Assembly (NCBI GenBank): GCA_014084085.1
Contig: NPFB01000012.1
Location: 354,633 to 380,221, forward strand
DNA from: Hondaea fermentalgiana
Lineage: Eukaryota > Sar > Bigyra > Thraustochytrida > Thraustochytriidae
Reading direction: 5' to 3'
Length of the DNA stretch: 25,589 bases
Position 1 is the stretch's first letter, and every line of letters starts with the position of its first letter. This document shows, piece by piece, positions 16,825 through 25,554 of this stretch. The notes beneath the pieces are model-generated. The model saw nothing but the letters and a program-made list of their open reading frames with translations. It did no database searches and was not told where the DNA came from. The translations under genes were made by a program, and so were the position numbers.

Positions 16825-17104
16825 TCATTGTTTGCACAATTGCGTGACAAAACAAGACACGAAGAGATGGATGGCCGGAGTTCGGGAGCACAATCATTTG
16901 GGGCGGGGACAATTTGCCATGAAATGACGCCCGGATCGTGGCAGCTGGATGCTGTCCCAGTCGCACATCGCTATCGCTCTGTCTGGGCGACGCGGCAATC
17001 CTGTTTGGACAGCAAACACCAAACCTGAGACAAGGATCAGCCAAGCAAAATCAGGAAAAGCGTGAGGGGGCGACAACCGGCCACCAGCATTTGCGTGGTG
17101 AATC

Positions 17105-18841
17105 ATGCTCAAGGAGGACGCGGTAGAAATCAAGGTTAACGAGGCGCAGCCTGCCGAGCTTGAGGCGGCTCATGCGCAACAAGTGAAAGAAGATGCCTCA
17201 AGTAGCCTTCCGGCCGGCGTTGTTTCGCCAGAAAGCGACCTCCCGGACAACGTAGACAGTGAGGACGCTTTGGCAGAGGTGCCTCGAAAGTACCTTTCAA
17301 ATCTCGCCAAGCGACCGCTGCTTCTCGTGGACGCTAGTGGCGACGCGCATACTTACATGCTGCGGCCATGGTCCTGCGTGGTTCTTATTCTCCTCATGGA
17401 GTTGCTGGAACGCCTCTCCTTTTACGGCATCAACTTTACTCAAACCGCATACCTGACTGGCACGTATGGACCATGGAGCCCGGAGCTCACCTCAACGGAA
17501 GCAAGCTCATGGGTCATGACATCGACAGCAGTTGCATACTCGATTCCATTTCTTGGAGCGATCATCTCGGATGGCTTTCTTGGCAACTACAAGACAATCC
17601 TCCTTTTTTCGGTGGCAGTCTACATTCCTGGTCTTCTCATCATTGCTTTATGCACTAATGAGAGCCTTTTCCCCTCGGGAGTGTATCCTACGTCCTTGCT
17701 CGCAGCTGGTCTTTTGGGCCTGTATCCGATTGGAGCCGGTGGCATCAAGGCGTGCGTAAATGTGATGGGGGCGCAGCAGTTCCACCCCATTCTGCAGAAA
17801 AGGCAAGTCTCGAGGTACTACGTCTGGTTTTACATGTTCATCAACATTGGTGCGCTTGCAGGAGGAATCGCGATTCCAATCATTATGCAATCCAACGTCT
17901 TTGCGGCCTACATGATTCCGGTGGTCGGCCTTAGTCTCGGCGTCATCGTCTTTGTCCTCGGCACCCCGCTCTACGTGCGCGTTCGAGCGCAAGGGAGCGA
18001 TATTGTCGAGAGTCTTCGAGCAATGGTCGCGAGCTGCCAGCAGTGCCCTCCAAGTCTTGAAAAAACCAAGGCAAGCCACGGCGGCAACTACGATGACATT
18101 TTCATTGACAAGGTAAAGGTCATTGGTCGACTTGTGCCAATTATGCTGACTGTCGTGCCGTTCAACATGGCATACGGGCAAATGTCGAATGTCTTTGTCA
18201 TCCAAGGTAGCGTCATGCAGCCGGTAGGCTTTATCGACGCCTCATGGATGCAAAATTTTGATGCCTTTTCGGTGTTGCTCTCTGGTTTCGTTTTGAGCAC
18301 CTTTGTGTTCCCATGGCTCGAACGTACGGGTCGCATGCCAAACATGCATACCAAGTTTGCGATTGGGTCGGCATTTGGGGCGCTAGCTCTCATTGCTGAT
18401 GCAATTATTGACTACGAGATCCATGCGGCCTTTACAGTCTCTGGAGACAAGCTGTGTGTGTTATGGCAGGTGTTTCCTTTTTTTCTGATTGGAACAGGGG
18501 AAATCTTTGCCATCTCGTCTGCATACGACGCGGCGTTTCAGCTCAGCCCCGTTGGTATGAAGTCTTTTGGCTCTGCGTTGAACTTGTTCATGATTGGGGC
18601 TGTTCCGAACTTCATTTCCGAGGGCATTCTCAATGCCTGCGCAGTCTGGTTCACAACCGATGATGGCAGCACGGACCTTTCCACCCTTGAGGCCTACAGC
18701 CAGGCTCAAGTATACAACTATCTCTGGGTTCTGGTGGGTATTGCGCTCCTTGGCGTCGTTGTGAACCTTGTGCCGCAGGTTCAAGTCTTTTACGCTGTCA
18801 CTGAAGAAAAGGCTGCAGCAATTACCGCAAAGTCAGTATAA
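17105..18841 (+). CDS. Proton-coupled oligopeptide transporter (POT/PTR2 family), paralog 1
   Basis: The protein has 578 residues in one exon. POT proteins are 12-helix major-facilitator transporters that import di- and tripeptides (in plants also nitrate) with protons. Family marks are: the ExxER motif with Glu99, Glu102 and Arg103 followed by LSFYG; GAIISDGFLGNYKTI (151-165); the PTR signature region KACVNVMGAQQF (215-226); and a late WQVFPFFLIGTGEIFAISSAY segment. Two departures are seen. The usual YYG after ExxER is FYG, and the usual GADQF/GGDQF is GAQQF, losing the acidic residue. The first 85 residues are cytosolic and hold a VSPESDLPD...SED motif shared with the second POT. There is no cleavable signal peptide. 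Whether it sits in the plasma membrane or a vacuole is not visible. The substrate is probably peptides, by family. Confidence 0.92.
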   Translation: MLKEDAVEIKVNEAQPAELEAAHAQQVKEDASSSLPAGVVSPESDLPDNVDSEDALAEVPRKYLSNLAKRPLLLVDASGDAHTYMLRPWSCVVLILLMELLERLSFYGINFTQTAYLTGTYGPWSPELTSTEASSWVMTSTAVAYSIPFLGAIISDGFLGNYKTILLFSVAVYIPGLLIIALCTNESLFPSGVYPTSLLAAGLLGLYPIGAGGIKACVNVMGAQQFHPILQKRQVSRYYVWFYMFINIGALAGGIAIPIIMQSNVFAAYMIPVVGLSLGVIVFVLGTPLYVRVRAQGSDIVESLRAMVASCQQCPPSLEKTKASHGGNYDDIFIDKVKVIGRLVPIMLTVVPFNMAYGQMSNVFVIQGSVMQPVGFIDASWMQNFDAFSVLLSGFVLSTFVFPWLERTGRMPNMHTKFAIGSAFGALALIADAIIDYEIHAAFTVSGDKLCVLWQVFPFFLIGTGEIFAISSAYDAAFQLSPVGMKSFGSALNLFMIGAVPNFISEGILNACAVWFTTDDGSTDLSTLEAYSQAQVYNYLWVLVGIALLGVVVNLVPQVQVFYAVTEEKAAAITAKSV

Positions 18842-19776
18842 GCCATAAAAAGGTAAATAGAACCATTCATCGCTTGCTCGGGGATCTTGTACCGATTGCT
18901 CGGAGTTTTCGCTTGTATTTTCAAGTCCGGCCGGCGGTCATGATCCATTTGCCGAGTGACGCTTTACTCTCATCATTTCACAGCTGCTATCTGCAGCGAA
19001 CAGCAGCTACTATCTGTGCTGGTTGCGTTTGAAGCAGCTGCAGCCGTATGCTGAGTGACCGGTGAGATAAATTGGCGTGAGCGCGTCATGCGTGCTGTAC
19101 CGCTGCACTGCTGATGTAAGAAACTGAATGTCTCGTGTGGGGCATTGATGCCTGACTCGCTCGCCTCAAGGACGCCTGGCAGTTTGTTATGGCATGGCTA
19201 ATGCGCCACACGGACCGTGCCGATCGAGTGCTGCCGATTGCTACCGTCTGCTGCGGCCGACGTAAATTTTGCTGGTAGGAGCCGCTGCGCGTGCGACATT
19301 CAGGCGCGGCAGCGGAGGTTGCTTCTGATTCATCGCTGGCTCGATCGCTCGACAGCGATCTGCCGCTCCGATAATCAATGACGAGCAAGTACAGTCTTAA
19401 TCACGCCAACGCTTGGAACTTTTGGCTGAGAGATGAACAAGACGAGCCAATGGGTGAAAAAATGCGCAAGCAACAACCACAACCAACGCGCGCCGCGAGC
19501 AATGCCGAGCGGGTTCCGAGCGAGAGCGAGCGCTCGCATGTCACGAGGAAGCAAGCTTTCCCGAGGCACTTCCTTTTCTGGCCACCCTCCTCTCACTCTG
19601 GCACCCTGGGTAGCTCGGCGTTGGTACGATGCGGCCAACGATTCAGATTCTGCGGTGCGTGCTGTATTCTCCGGGCGCGCACGCTGTGCCGCTTCAGCGA
19701 TGCCGACTCCGCGCCACTGCCAAGCCAGACTCGACAGCGAGCTGCACCTGCAGCCTGCACTGCACTGCTGCTGCTG

Positions 19777-19869
19777 CTGCTGCTGCTGCAGCTGCTAGTG
19801 CTGCTGCTGCTGCAGCTGCTAGTGCTGCTGCTGCTGCAGCTGCAGCTGCTAGTGCTGCTGCTGCTGCTA
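19777..19869. repeat. CTG-rich minisatellite (24-base unit with a 30-base variant)
   Basis: A 24-base unit made of four CTG triplets followed by CAGCTGCTAGTG occurs at about 19777-19800 and 19801-19824. A 30-base version with one extra CAGCTG lies at 19825-19854, followed by a partial copy. A pure CTG stretch precedes it from 19766. All unit lengths are multiples of three and six, which is consistent with growth by triplet slippage. It is open in several frames (poly-Leu, poly-Ala or poly-Ser), so no coding frame is favoured. Confidence 0.85.
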
Positions 19870-20119
19870 CAATCGTGATGCAGATCCTCGCTGTCACTAC
19901 CGGCTGCGGCTGCGGCGCTGTCGCCATGATCGTGCCGATGCTGCTGCACGCCTGGGAAAAAGGAAGCAAGGCACGAAGCGTGGCAGGGGCAGGCAGCTGG
20001 GCAGGAAGGCACTTCTCCATCTCCCTCGAGCGTCATGCGAGCGAGGCGAGGCTGGGTCGGCGAGGCGAATATAGAGAAGGATGGAGGCGAGGAGGAGGTC
20101 CTCGCAGAGCACGCACGGC

Positions 20120-20122
<3 letters not shown>

Positions 20123-20150
<28 letters not shown>

Positions 20151-20164
20151 GAAGCGGAAGCGGC
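20123..20164 (+). repeat. AGCGAC/AGCGGA hexanucleotide array (7 units)
   Basis: Four AGCGAC, two AGCGGA and one AGCGGC unit follow each other without a break, giving 42 bases in the spacer between the POT genes. Confidence 0.85.
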
Positions 20165-21044
20165 GCAGCGGCACTGATGCTGGCTGGAGTGGCTGGCGGC
20201 GGCGCGGGCACCCGCAGCGGGCGATGGCAGCTGAAGTCTCGCCCCACAGCGATTCGGCGCATGAACCGTCTTGCAGTGAACGCGCGCCACGCGCCTCCCG
20301 AGCCCAGCCGAACGAGTCTCCGCCGCGCCTCCGCGCCTCGTCGCCTCCGCTCCTCCTCCTCCTCCTCGCCTCCATCCCCCTCCCCTTCGCCCCTCCCCGC
20401 CGCCGCCTTGTTGCCTGCCGCCTTGCTGCCGCAGCGCCACGCCTTGCGAGGCCGTGCGGAGCGCAGAATCGACCTCGCTTCGAAGACACGCCGGGCCCTT
20501 GGCACCGGACTTGGCGAGGCCACGGCAGACCATCGCCAGGCGCGGCGCGGCGCTGCGCTCGCGACAGAGGCTGCTGCGGCTGGCGATGCACGGGCGCCTC
20601 CCGCGGCCGCTTCCGCGTGCGAAGCGTCGGCGATTGCGAGCGTGACCGCTCTGCGCCAGGCTCTCCGGGCTTGGAGCCCTGGCCATTCAGCGAAGGCGTT
20701 CTGCGCAGGAAGGCGCGACGCGACGCGGCCCGGGCTCGATCGCGCGGCCTTCGACCGGCGTTTGGCGGGCCCGCAAAGTCTGCTCGCTCGCCTCGCCTCG
20801 CCTCGCCTCCGCGTCGGGTCTGATTTGGTTGCATTCCGGGCTCGCGAGCGTGCGCCGGCGCGCGGCCTGTAGGGCGGGATGTGGTCGCCCGTGCACCCGG
20901 AATGACGATGACGACGACGATGAAATGGTGTGGTGAGGATGGTGAGATTTTCCAATGGTCCTAAAGGCCGGGCCGAGGGAGCAAAACACGGGGCGCTCAG
21001 GCAGTCGCGGTTCATACCATCGCCCGCGCGAGATCGCAGGCGAG

Positions 21045-21150
21045 CACGCACGCACGCAAGCACTGCACGCACACGCACGCATACGCACGCACATGCGCGT
21101 CGTGTCGCATCGCGTCGCATAATATCGCATCGCATCGCATCGCGCCTGCG
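21045..21150. repeat. CGCA and ATCGC simple-sequence region
   Basis: The left half is built from GCAC/CGCA steps interrupted by TA and TG. The right half is a run of GTCGC, then ATCGC pentamers, including four ATCGC copies near 21123-21142. Imperfect, compound microsatellite. Confidence 0.75.
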
Positions 21151-21814
21151 CGTTTGCGTGCAGTGCTTGCGTGCGCTCTAGCGCGGTCGTCGCGTCGGTG
21201 CTCGCGGCGGTTGTCGGCGCGAGCCAGGGCGGAGGATGGCCTTGAGAGCGTGCGTGCCAAGTTCGGCCTCGGCAACGCGATCAAGGAGAGAGAGAGGAAG
21301 CCCCGCAGCCGCAAGCAGCAGCAGCAGCAGCACAGGCAAAATGCGCGAGTTCGACATGAATGTTCGAGATGATTCACGGCGCGGCGGCAACGTGGAAAAA
21401 CTCTGGGAAGAGGACTGACAAAGATGAGCGCGAACCGCAGCCGACCAACGATTCGAAGCCTCCCGGCCGCGACCAGTCCCGCCCCGCCCCGCCCGACCCA
21501 GCCTCCGTTGCCGCCACCGCGGACCGGGTCCTCGGGGGCGGTCCTCCGAGAAAGCCCACGCTCGTCTCGATGCTGCTTTTTTGCTTTCCGTCGGAATTGC
21601 GCGAGTAAGAAGATATACAGGGGCTCCCGCAGCTGGCCAAGTCTGTCTGGGCCTAGCTGGATCAATCATTCCTCCATTGTTTCAACCATTCATCCGCTCG
21701 TCATCCGTGCGATCGACAGCGACTGCGACTGCCATCGACCAGTGTCCCTCGCAGTCTCGAGAATTCGGTTCTCGGCGCCGCGCCAGCTGTAAATGCTCCG
21801 AGCGCCGTTCCGTC

Positions 21815-21885
21815 GATCGGTTGGTCGATCGGTTGGTCGGTCGGTTGGTCGTTTGATCGTTCAGCCGGTCGTTCGGTCGGCAGCG
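21815..21885 (+). repeat. 12-base GATCGGTTGGTC tandem array, degenerate to the right
   Basis: Two perfect copies of GATCGGTTGGTC (21815-21826 and 21827-21838) are followed by a one-base variant (21839-21850). About three weaker units built from GGTC/GTTC follow. The finer periodicity of four bases (GGTC, GATC, GTTC) suggests that it grew from a tetranucleotide. Confidence 0.75.
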
Positions 21886-22308
21886 ATCGGTCGGCTGCGG
21901 CAAGTTGGTCGTCCGTGCCGGCGAAGGAAGGCAAGGGCAAGGCAAGGGAAACTCCGTTTGATCTTGAGTGGGGCCGAACGGGTTGGACGCAAATCGAACA
22001 ATCGAGCGGTCCCGGCAACGCGGCCGAGGATTTTGGCTCGCAGCCAAACATTAGAATGCGCGTGCCGCTTGAGAGCATCTGAATTTGGCGAACGAACGCC
22101 TCGCTGTCGTTGTCGCTGTCGCGGCGCGGGCAGACCTGCTAGGACGGCGAGCGGGAGCAGAGGCCAAAACAAAAGAGTCCCAGCTGAGAAAAAAGGGAGC
22201 GAATGGTAGTTCTCCCCTCTTGTCCAAGCCCCAAACAAGTGTGACACTTACAGTTAGTCGAGGAAGCTCCCGGAAACACGCGCAGGATTCAGGCACCAAG
22301 CGCATTTA

Positions 22309-22644
22309 ATGAGGACCACGCCGACCTACCATCAAGCAGCCAGCCAACCAAGCAAGCCACCAAACGATCTGTCCATTCGTCCGCCCATCAATCAATCCAT
22401 CAATCATTCACAGCCGACTGCAAGGAGAAGAGCGGGAGAGCAGGCGAGCAGCAGCAGGAGCAGCAGCAGCAGCAGCAGCAGCAAACCCGAAACTCGAGCA
22501 GCCAAAGAAAGCTCTAGTGTGATCAATAGAAACACCAAGGAAGAAAAGAAGCGCGACTCGAAGCAAGGAGCGTGGCCAAGATGCTTGGCAAGGAGCAAGA
22601 CCTCAAGGTCGGGCGATCCGATGTTCCTCAGCAAGAGGAAGTGA
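22309..22644 (+). promoter_or_regulatory. Upstream ORF overlapping the POT gene 2 start
   Basis: An ATG at 22309 opens a 111-codon frame that runs through the CAG repeat and ends at 22644, past the POT gene 2 ATG at 22581 and in another frame. The encoded peptide is Ser/Pro/Gln/Arg-rich low complexity, so it is not a likely protein gene. If the mRNA starts upstream of 22309, scanning ribosomes would meet this ATG first and initiation at POT gene 2 would be reduced. If the transcript starts downstream, it is irrelevant. The transcription start is not visible. Confidence 0.35.
22447..22483 (+). repeat. CAG/AGC triplet repeat in the POT gene 2 leader
   Basis: About twelve AGC/CAG triplets with one GGA interruption lie roughly 100 bases before the ATG of the second POT gene, probably within its 5' untranslated leader. 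Confidence 0.8.
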
Positions 22645-24320
22645 TGGACTCGGCAACCGTGTCGCCTGAGAATGACCTGCCTGACGATATTCGCAGCGAA
22701 GACCAGCTCTCGCTCGTGCCTGAGGCATATCGCTCGGATAACCCGAAACGCCCGCTCAAGTCCAAGGATGCGGCAGGCAATGAGTACACGTACGTGCTTA
22801 AGCCCATGTGGTACTGTGTGGTGCTGATCCTTCTCATGGAGCTTCTCGAGCGACTCTCGTACTATGGCATCAACTTTACCCAGACTGCCTACCTCACTGG
22901 CAGCTATGGAGACTGGAGCCCACTTCTGGGATCAACGCAGGCTAGCTCGTGGGTCCTCACGTCGACGGCCATCGCCTACTCGGTGCCCTTTCTGGGCGCC
23001 ATCATTGCTGATGCCTTTATTGGCACGTACTGGACAATTATCTTGTTCACGAGCTTCGTCTACGTTCCGGGTCTTTTGCTCATTGCCCTCTGTGCTCGCG
23101 AGCAGCTTTGGAATGGCGTGTACCCGCAAAAGCTCCTTGCGGCGTCTCTCATGGGTCTGTACTCTGCCGGCGCAGGTGGTATCAAGTCTTGCGTCAATGT
23201 GCTGGGAGCGCAGCAGTTTCACCCCCTTTTGCAAAAGGCCCAGATCTCCAGGTACTATGTGAACTTTTACATGTTCATCAACATTGGCGCTATTGTGGGT
23301 GGCATTGTCATCCCGCTCATCACGCAGATTAACGTTTTTGGCGCCTACATGATCCCCGTGTGCTGTCTCGCGCTCGGTCTCATCGCCTTTATTGCCGGAA
23401 CCAGGCGGTATGTCCGTATGAAGCCCCAGGGCAGCGATATCTTGGAGAGTCTCAAGGCCGTCGGCGCAAGCTTTGGCCACTGCCCGCCCAACATGGAAAA
23501 GGTCAAGGTCAGCCGAGGCGGCAAGTACGATGACGCCTTTATCGAGAAGGTCAAGATCATTGGCCGTCTGATTCCCATTATGCTCGCCACGGTGCCTTTC
23601 AATATGGCGTACGGCCAGATGGCTAGTGTCTTTGTGATCCAGGGTACCGTGATGCAGAACTCGGGTATGATTGATGCTTCGTGGATGGAGAACTTTGACG
23701 CGTTCTCGGTCATCATTTGCGGCCTCCTCATCAGCCGCGGACTTTACCCGTTCCTGGAGCGCCGCGGCATTGAGCTGCACATGACGACCAAGTTCTCAAT
23801 TGGTACCTTTTGCGGTGCCCTCGCCATTCTCACGGACACGATCATTGACTACAAGATCCACTCCGCGTACGAGGCGACGGGCGAGCCCATCAGCATTTGG
23901 TGGCAGATCTTCCCCTACTTTTTCGTCGGTGCCGGAGAGATTTTTGCCGTGTCTTCCGCCTACGACGCTGCCTTCCAAATCAGTCCCGATGGCCTCAAAT
24001 CTTTCGGCTCTGCGCTCAACCTGTTCATGGTGGGCGCTGTTCCCAACTTTATCTCGGACGCTATCCTCAACGGCTGCGAGGCGTGGTTTACCAACGACGC
24101 CGGGTCGACAGACATCAGCACGCTCGAGCTCTACGCGCAGTCAAAGGTCTACCTCTACCTCTGGGTGCTCTTTGCGATTGCCATGTTCGGCACCCTAGGC
24201 AACCTCGTGCCCTGGTTCCGAACGTTTTACTCGTGTACCGAGGAGGCCTCGAAAAACCTCGTGCGCGCCACGCGCAAGACGGTCGAGAGCAACAGCCTCA
24301 CGGAGTCGCATGCCGTGTAG
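22581..24320 (+). CDS. Proton-coupled oligopeptide transporter (POT/PTR2 family), paralog 2
   Basis: The protein has 579 residues from the ATG at 22581; the frame is open 9 bases further to a GTG, which is not a likely eukaryotic start. It has the same architecture as the first POT gene: a cytosolic N-terminal tail with VSPENDLPD...SED (27-41), then about 12 membrane helices. Here the ExxER motif (Glu87, Glu90, Arg91) is followed by the canonical LSYYG. It shares the unusual GAQQF in place of GADQF/GGDQF. In the 70-residue stretch from CVVLILLMEL onward the two proteins are identical at 58 positions by my count. Codons end in C or G far more often than in paralog 1, suggesting stronger expression. 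The C terminus is hydrophilic (about 35 residues, Thr/Ser/Lys-rich) and differs from paralog 1. The substrate is probably di- and tripeptides, by family. Confidence 0.93.
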   Translation: MLGKEQDLKVGRSDVPQQEEVMDSATVSPENDLPDDIRSEDQLSLVPEAYRSDNPKRPLKSKDAAGNEYTYVLKPMWYCVVLILLMELLERLSYYGINFTQTAYLTGSYGDWSPLLGSTQASSWVLTSTAIAYSVPFLGAIIADAFIGTYWTIILFTSFVYVPGLLLIALCAREQLWNGVYPQKLLAASLMGLYSAGAGGIKSCVNVLGAQQFHPLLQKAQISRYYVNFYMFINIGAIVGGIVIPLITQINVFGAYMIPVCCLALGLIAFIAGTRRYVRMKPQGSDILESLKAVGASFGHCPPNMEKVKVSRGGKYDDAFIEKVKIIGRLIPIMLATVPFNMAYGQMASVFVIQGTVMQNSGMIDASWMENFDAFSVIICGLLISRGLYPFLERRGIELHMTTKFSIGTFCGALAILTDTIIDYKIHSAYEATGEPISIWWQIFPYFFVGAGEIFAVSSAYDAAFQISPDGLKSFGSALNLFMVGAVPNFISDAILNGCEAWFTNDAGSTDISTLELYAQSKVYLYLWVLFAIAMFGTLGNLVPWFRTFYSCTEEASKNLVRATRKTVESNSLTESHAV

Positions 24321-24440
24321 ACGGTCTTCGTACACTAACTATTCCACTACTATATACCCTAGTATAAGCTCGAGTCAAGCAAGCTGTCATCAGTCATCAT
24401 GCATGTTCGCCTTCTTCTACTTTCTTTTCCTTGACTAATT

Positions 24441-24461
24441 TTCTTCTTCTTCTTCTTCTTC
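24441..24461 (+). repeat. (TTC)7 triplet repeat
   Basis: Seven perfect TTC copies about 120 bases after the stop codon of the second POT gene, in its 3' flank. Confidence 0.9.
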
Positions 24462-25093
24462 AACCATGGCAAGTATTTCTCCCTGCGCCAGTTTCCCATC
24501 TTGGCCGCGTCGACACACCGGATCCCGCTCCAGCCCGCCTCCAGTCGGCAGCAGCAGCACCTCTCCGGGTCGCATCTTGTTACGAGTCTCAACCGGCAGG
24601 CTGGCGTCCGCGGACACGCGGCAGGCCGCGAGGGTTCGCAATCATCGTGCTTGCGGCTCGTGCGGCCGGATTACAGCGTCGCACGCGTGCACGCACGCCC
24701 TCGCTCCCTGTTTAGAATTATACCTCTACTTGCGCCGGTTGGTCGCGGTGCACACCTGCTGCTGCGAGTTGGTCGATACTCGAAAACGGTGGCCGCTGTG
24801 CACGCGCGACCGGAGCCGATTCTCGATTGGCCGGCCGTTTGCGCGACTGTGCGGCGCGGTTTGCGCGACTTGGCGGGCAGTTTGGCCGACTGGCGACGGC
24901 GCGGAAGAGAGGGAAAGGGAGACAGACAGCCTGGGCGCCTCGCCGTCGCGGTTCTCCAGGCGCGAGACGCCCGACCTGCGGAGGCGGGAGCGACGGCACG
25001 CAGGTCGCGGCGGGAGCATGCCGGCCGGACGTGCAGGAGCAATCCGTCACAGCGCGGGCGCGCGTGGCAGCAGCGAAGCAGGCGGGCCGGGCA

Positions 25094-25128
25094 GGAAGGC
25101 AGGGAGGCAGGCAGACAGGCAGGCAGGG
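25094..25128 (+). repeat. GGCA-rich tetranucleotide repeat
   Basis: An imperfect run of GGCA, GGGA and GACA units directly precedes the polypurine tract. Confidence 0.6.
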
Positions 25129-25169
25129 GCGCGCGCGTGCCCGGGAAGGAAGAAGGCGCGGACTCGCTT

Positions 25170-25345
25170 GAAAAAGAACTTGAAAGGAAAGAAAGAACTT
25201 GAAAAGAAAGGAAAAGAAAAAGAAAGGAAAAGGAAAAGAAGGGAAAAGCAAAAGGAAAGAAAAGAAAAAAAAGAATTAGAATGTAAAGAAAAGAAAAGAA
25301 AAGAAAGAAAAGAATTAGAATGAAAAGAAAAGAAGAAAGGATAGG
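25170..25345 (+). repeat. Polypurine tract (AAAGA/GAAAA-type)
   Basis: About 175 bases consist almost wholly of A and G on the plus strand, built from AAAG, AAAAG and GGAAA units. Only a few scattered T (as in GAACTTGAAA and GAATTAGAATG) and one C in most lines interrupt it. The two GAATTAGAATG segments (near 25274 and 25313) suggest an internal duplication of roughly 40 bases. Confidence 0.75.
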
Positions 25346-25506
25346 TCTCTTGACATGAGGGGAGAGGGAAAGAAGCAAGGAAAGAGTCTGAAAGGATGCG
25401 GTGTGCGGGCGCAGATACGAGTTTAGTGCGGCGGCGTGCACGTGCTGGCGCCTGGGAAAGAAGCGAAAGAAGGATCGAAAGAAGGAAAGACGGGCAAGAA
25501 GAGCAA

Positions 25507-25508
<2 letters not shown>

Positions 25509-25550
<42 letters not shown>
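25509..25550 (+). repeat. (CT)21 dinucleotide repeat
   Basis: Twenty-one uninterrupted CT copies near the right edge of the window. It is a typical, probably length-polymorphic microsatellite. Confidence 0.95.

Positions 25551-25554
<4 letters not shown>

Larger units (their letters stand above)
15974..17104. promoter_or_regulatory. Divergent intergenic region between the ELYS-like gene and POT gene 1
   Basis: About 1.1 kb separates the two divergent start codons, so both promoters should be here. It contains a degenerate hexamer array (16192-16233) and T runs at 16279-16301. An AATAAA at 16424-16429 has no gene in front of it. An AT-rich block at 16800-16850 includes TATAAATA. The region is AT-richer than most gaps in the window. 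No gene is supported; the small open frames are unremarkable. Confidence 0.5.
18842..22580. other. Long low-complexity spacer between the two POT genes
   Basis: About 3.7 kb lies without a supportable gene. From left to right there is a mixed-composition stretch (18842-19500), a 24-mer CTG-rich minisatellite (19777-19869), GC-rich DNA with a (GCGACA)-type array (20123-20164), and Arg/Ala/Ser-coding GC-rich sequence (20200-20880). Then come CGCA/ATCGC repeats (21045-21150), a CAG run near 21313, a 12-mer GGTC-rich array (21815-21885), a TCGCTG array near 22101-22124, and a leader with CAG repeats (22447-22483). Open frames of up to about 410 codons occur in overlapping frames on both strands, but all are repetitive and none resembles a family. 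The promoter of POT gene 2 must lie at the right end. Confidence 0.65.

Noticed and set aside
19777..19869. Regularly spaced repeats considered as a CRISPR array
   Set aside because: Units are contiguous with no unique spacers, the sequence is triplet-based, and the genome is eukaryotic. It is a minisatellite.
19593..20834. 413-codon open frame on the minus strand in the POT spacer
   Set aside because: It consists of Arg/Ala/Ser/Cys-rich repeats produced by the minisatellite and GC-rich DNA. Comparable frames exist in other registers and on the other strand.
19897..21135. 412-codon open frame on the minus strand in the POT spacer
   Set aside because: It has the same repeat-driven composition (runs such as RARA and SLSLSLSL), no domain, and overlaps another equally long frame.
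24466..25323. 285-codon open frame after POT gene 2, and the 300-codon frame opposite
   Set aside because: Both are dominated by the polypurine/polypyrimidine tract (Lys/Glu/Arg or Phe/Leu/Ser runs). There is no conserved domain or plausible start context.
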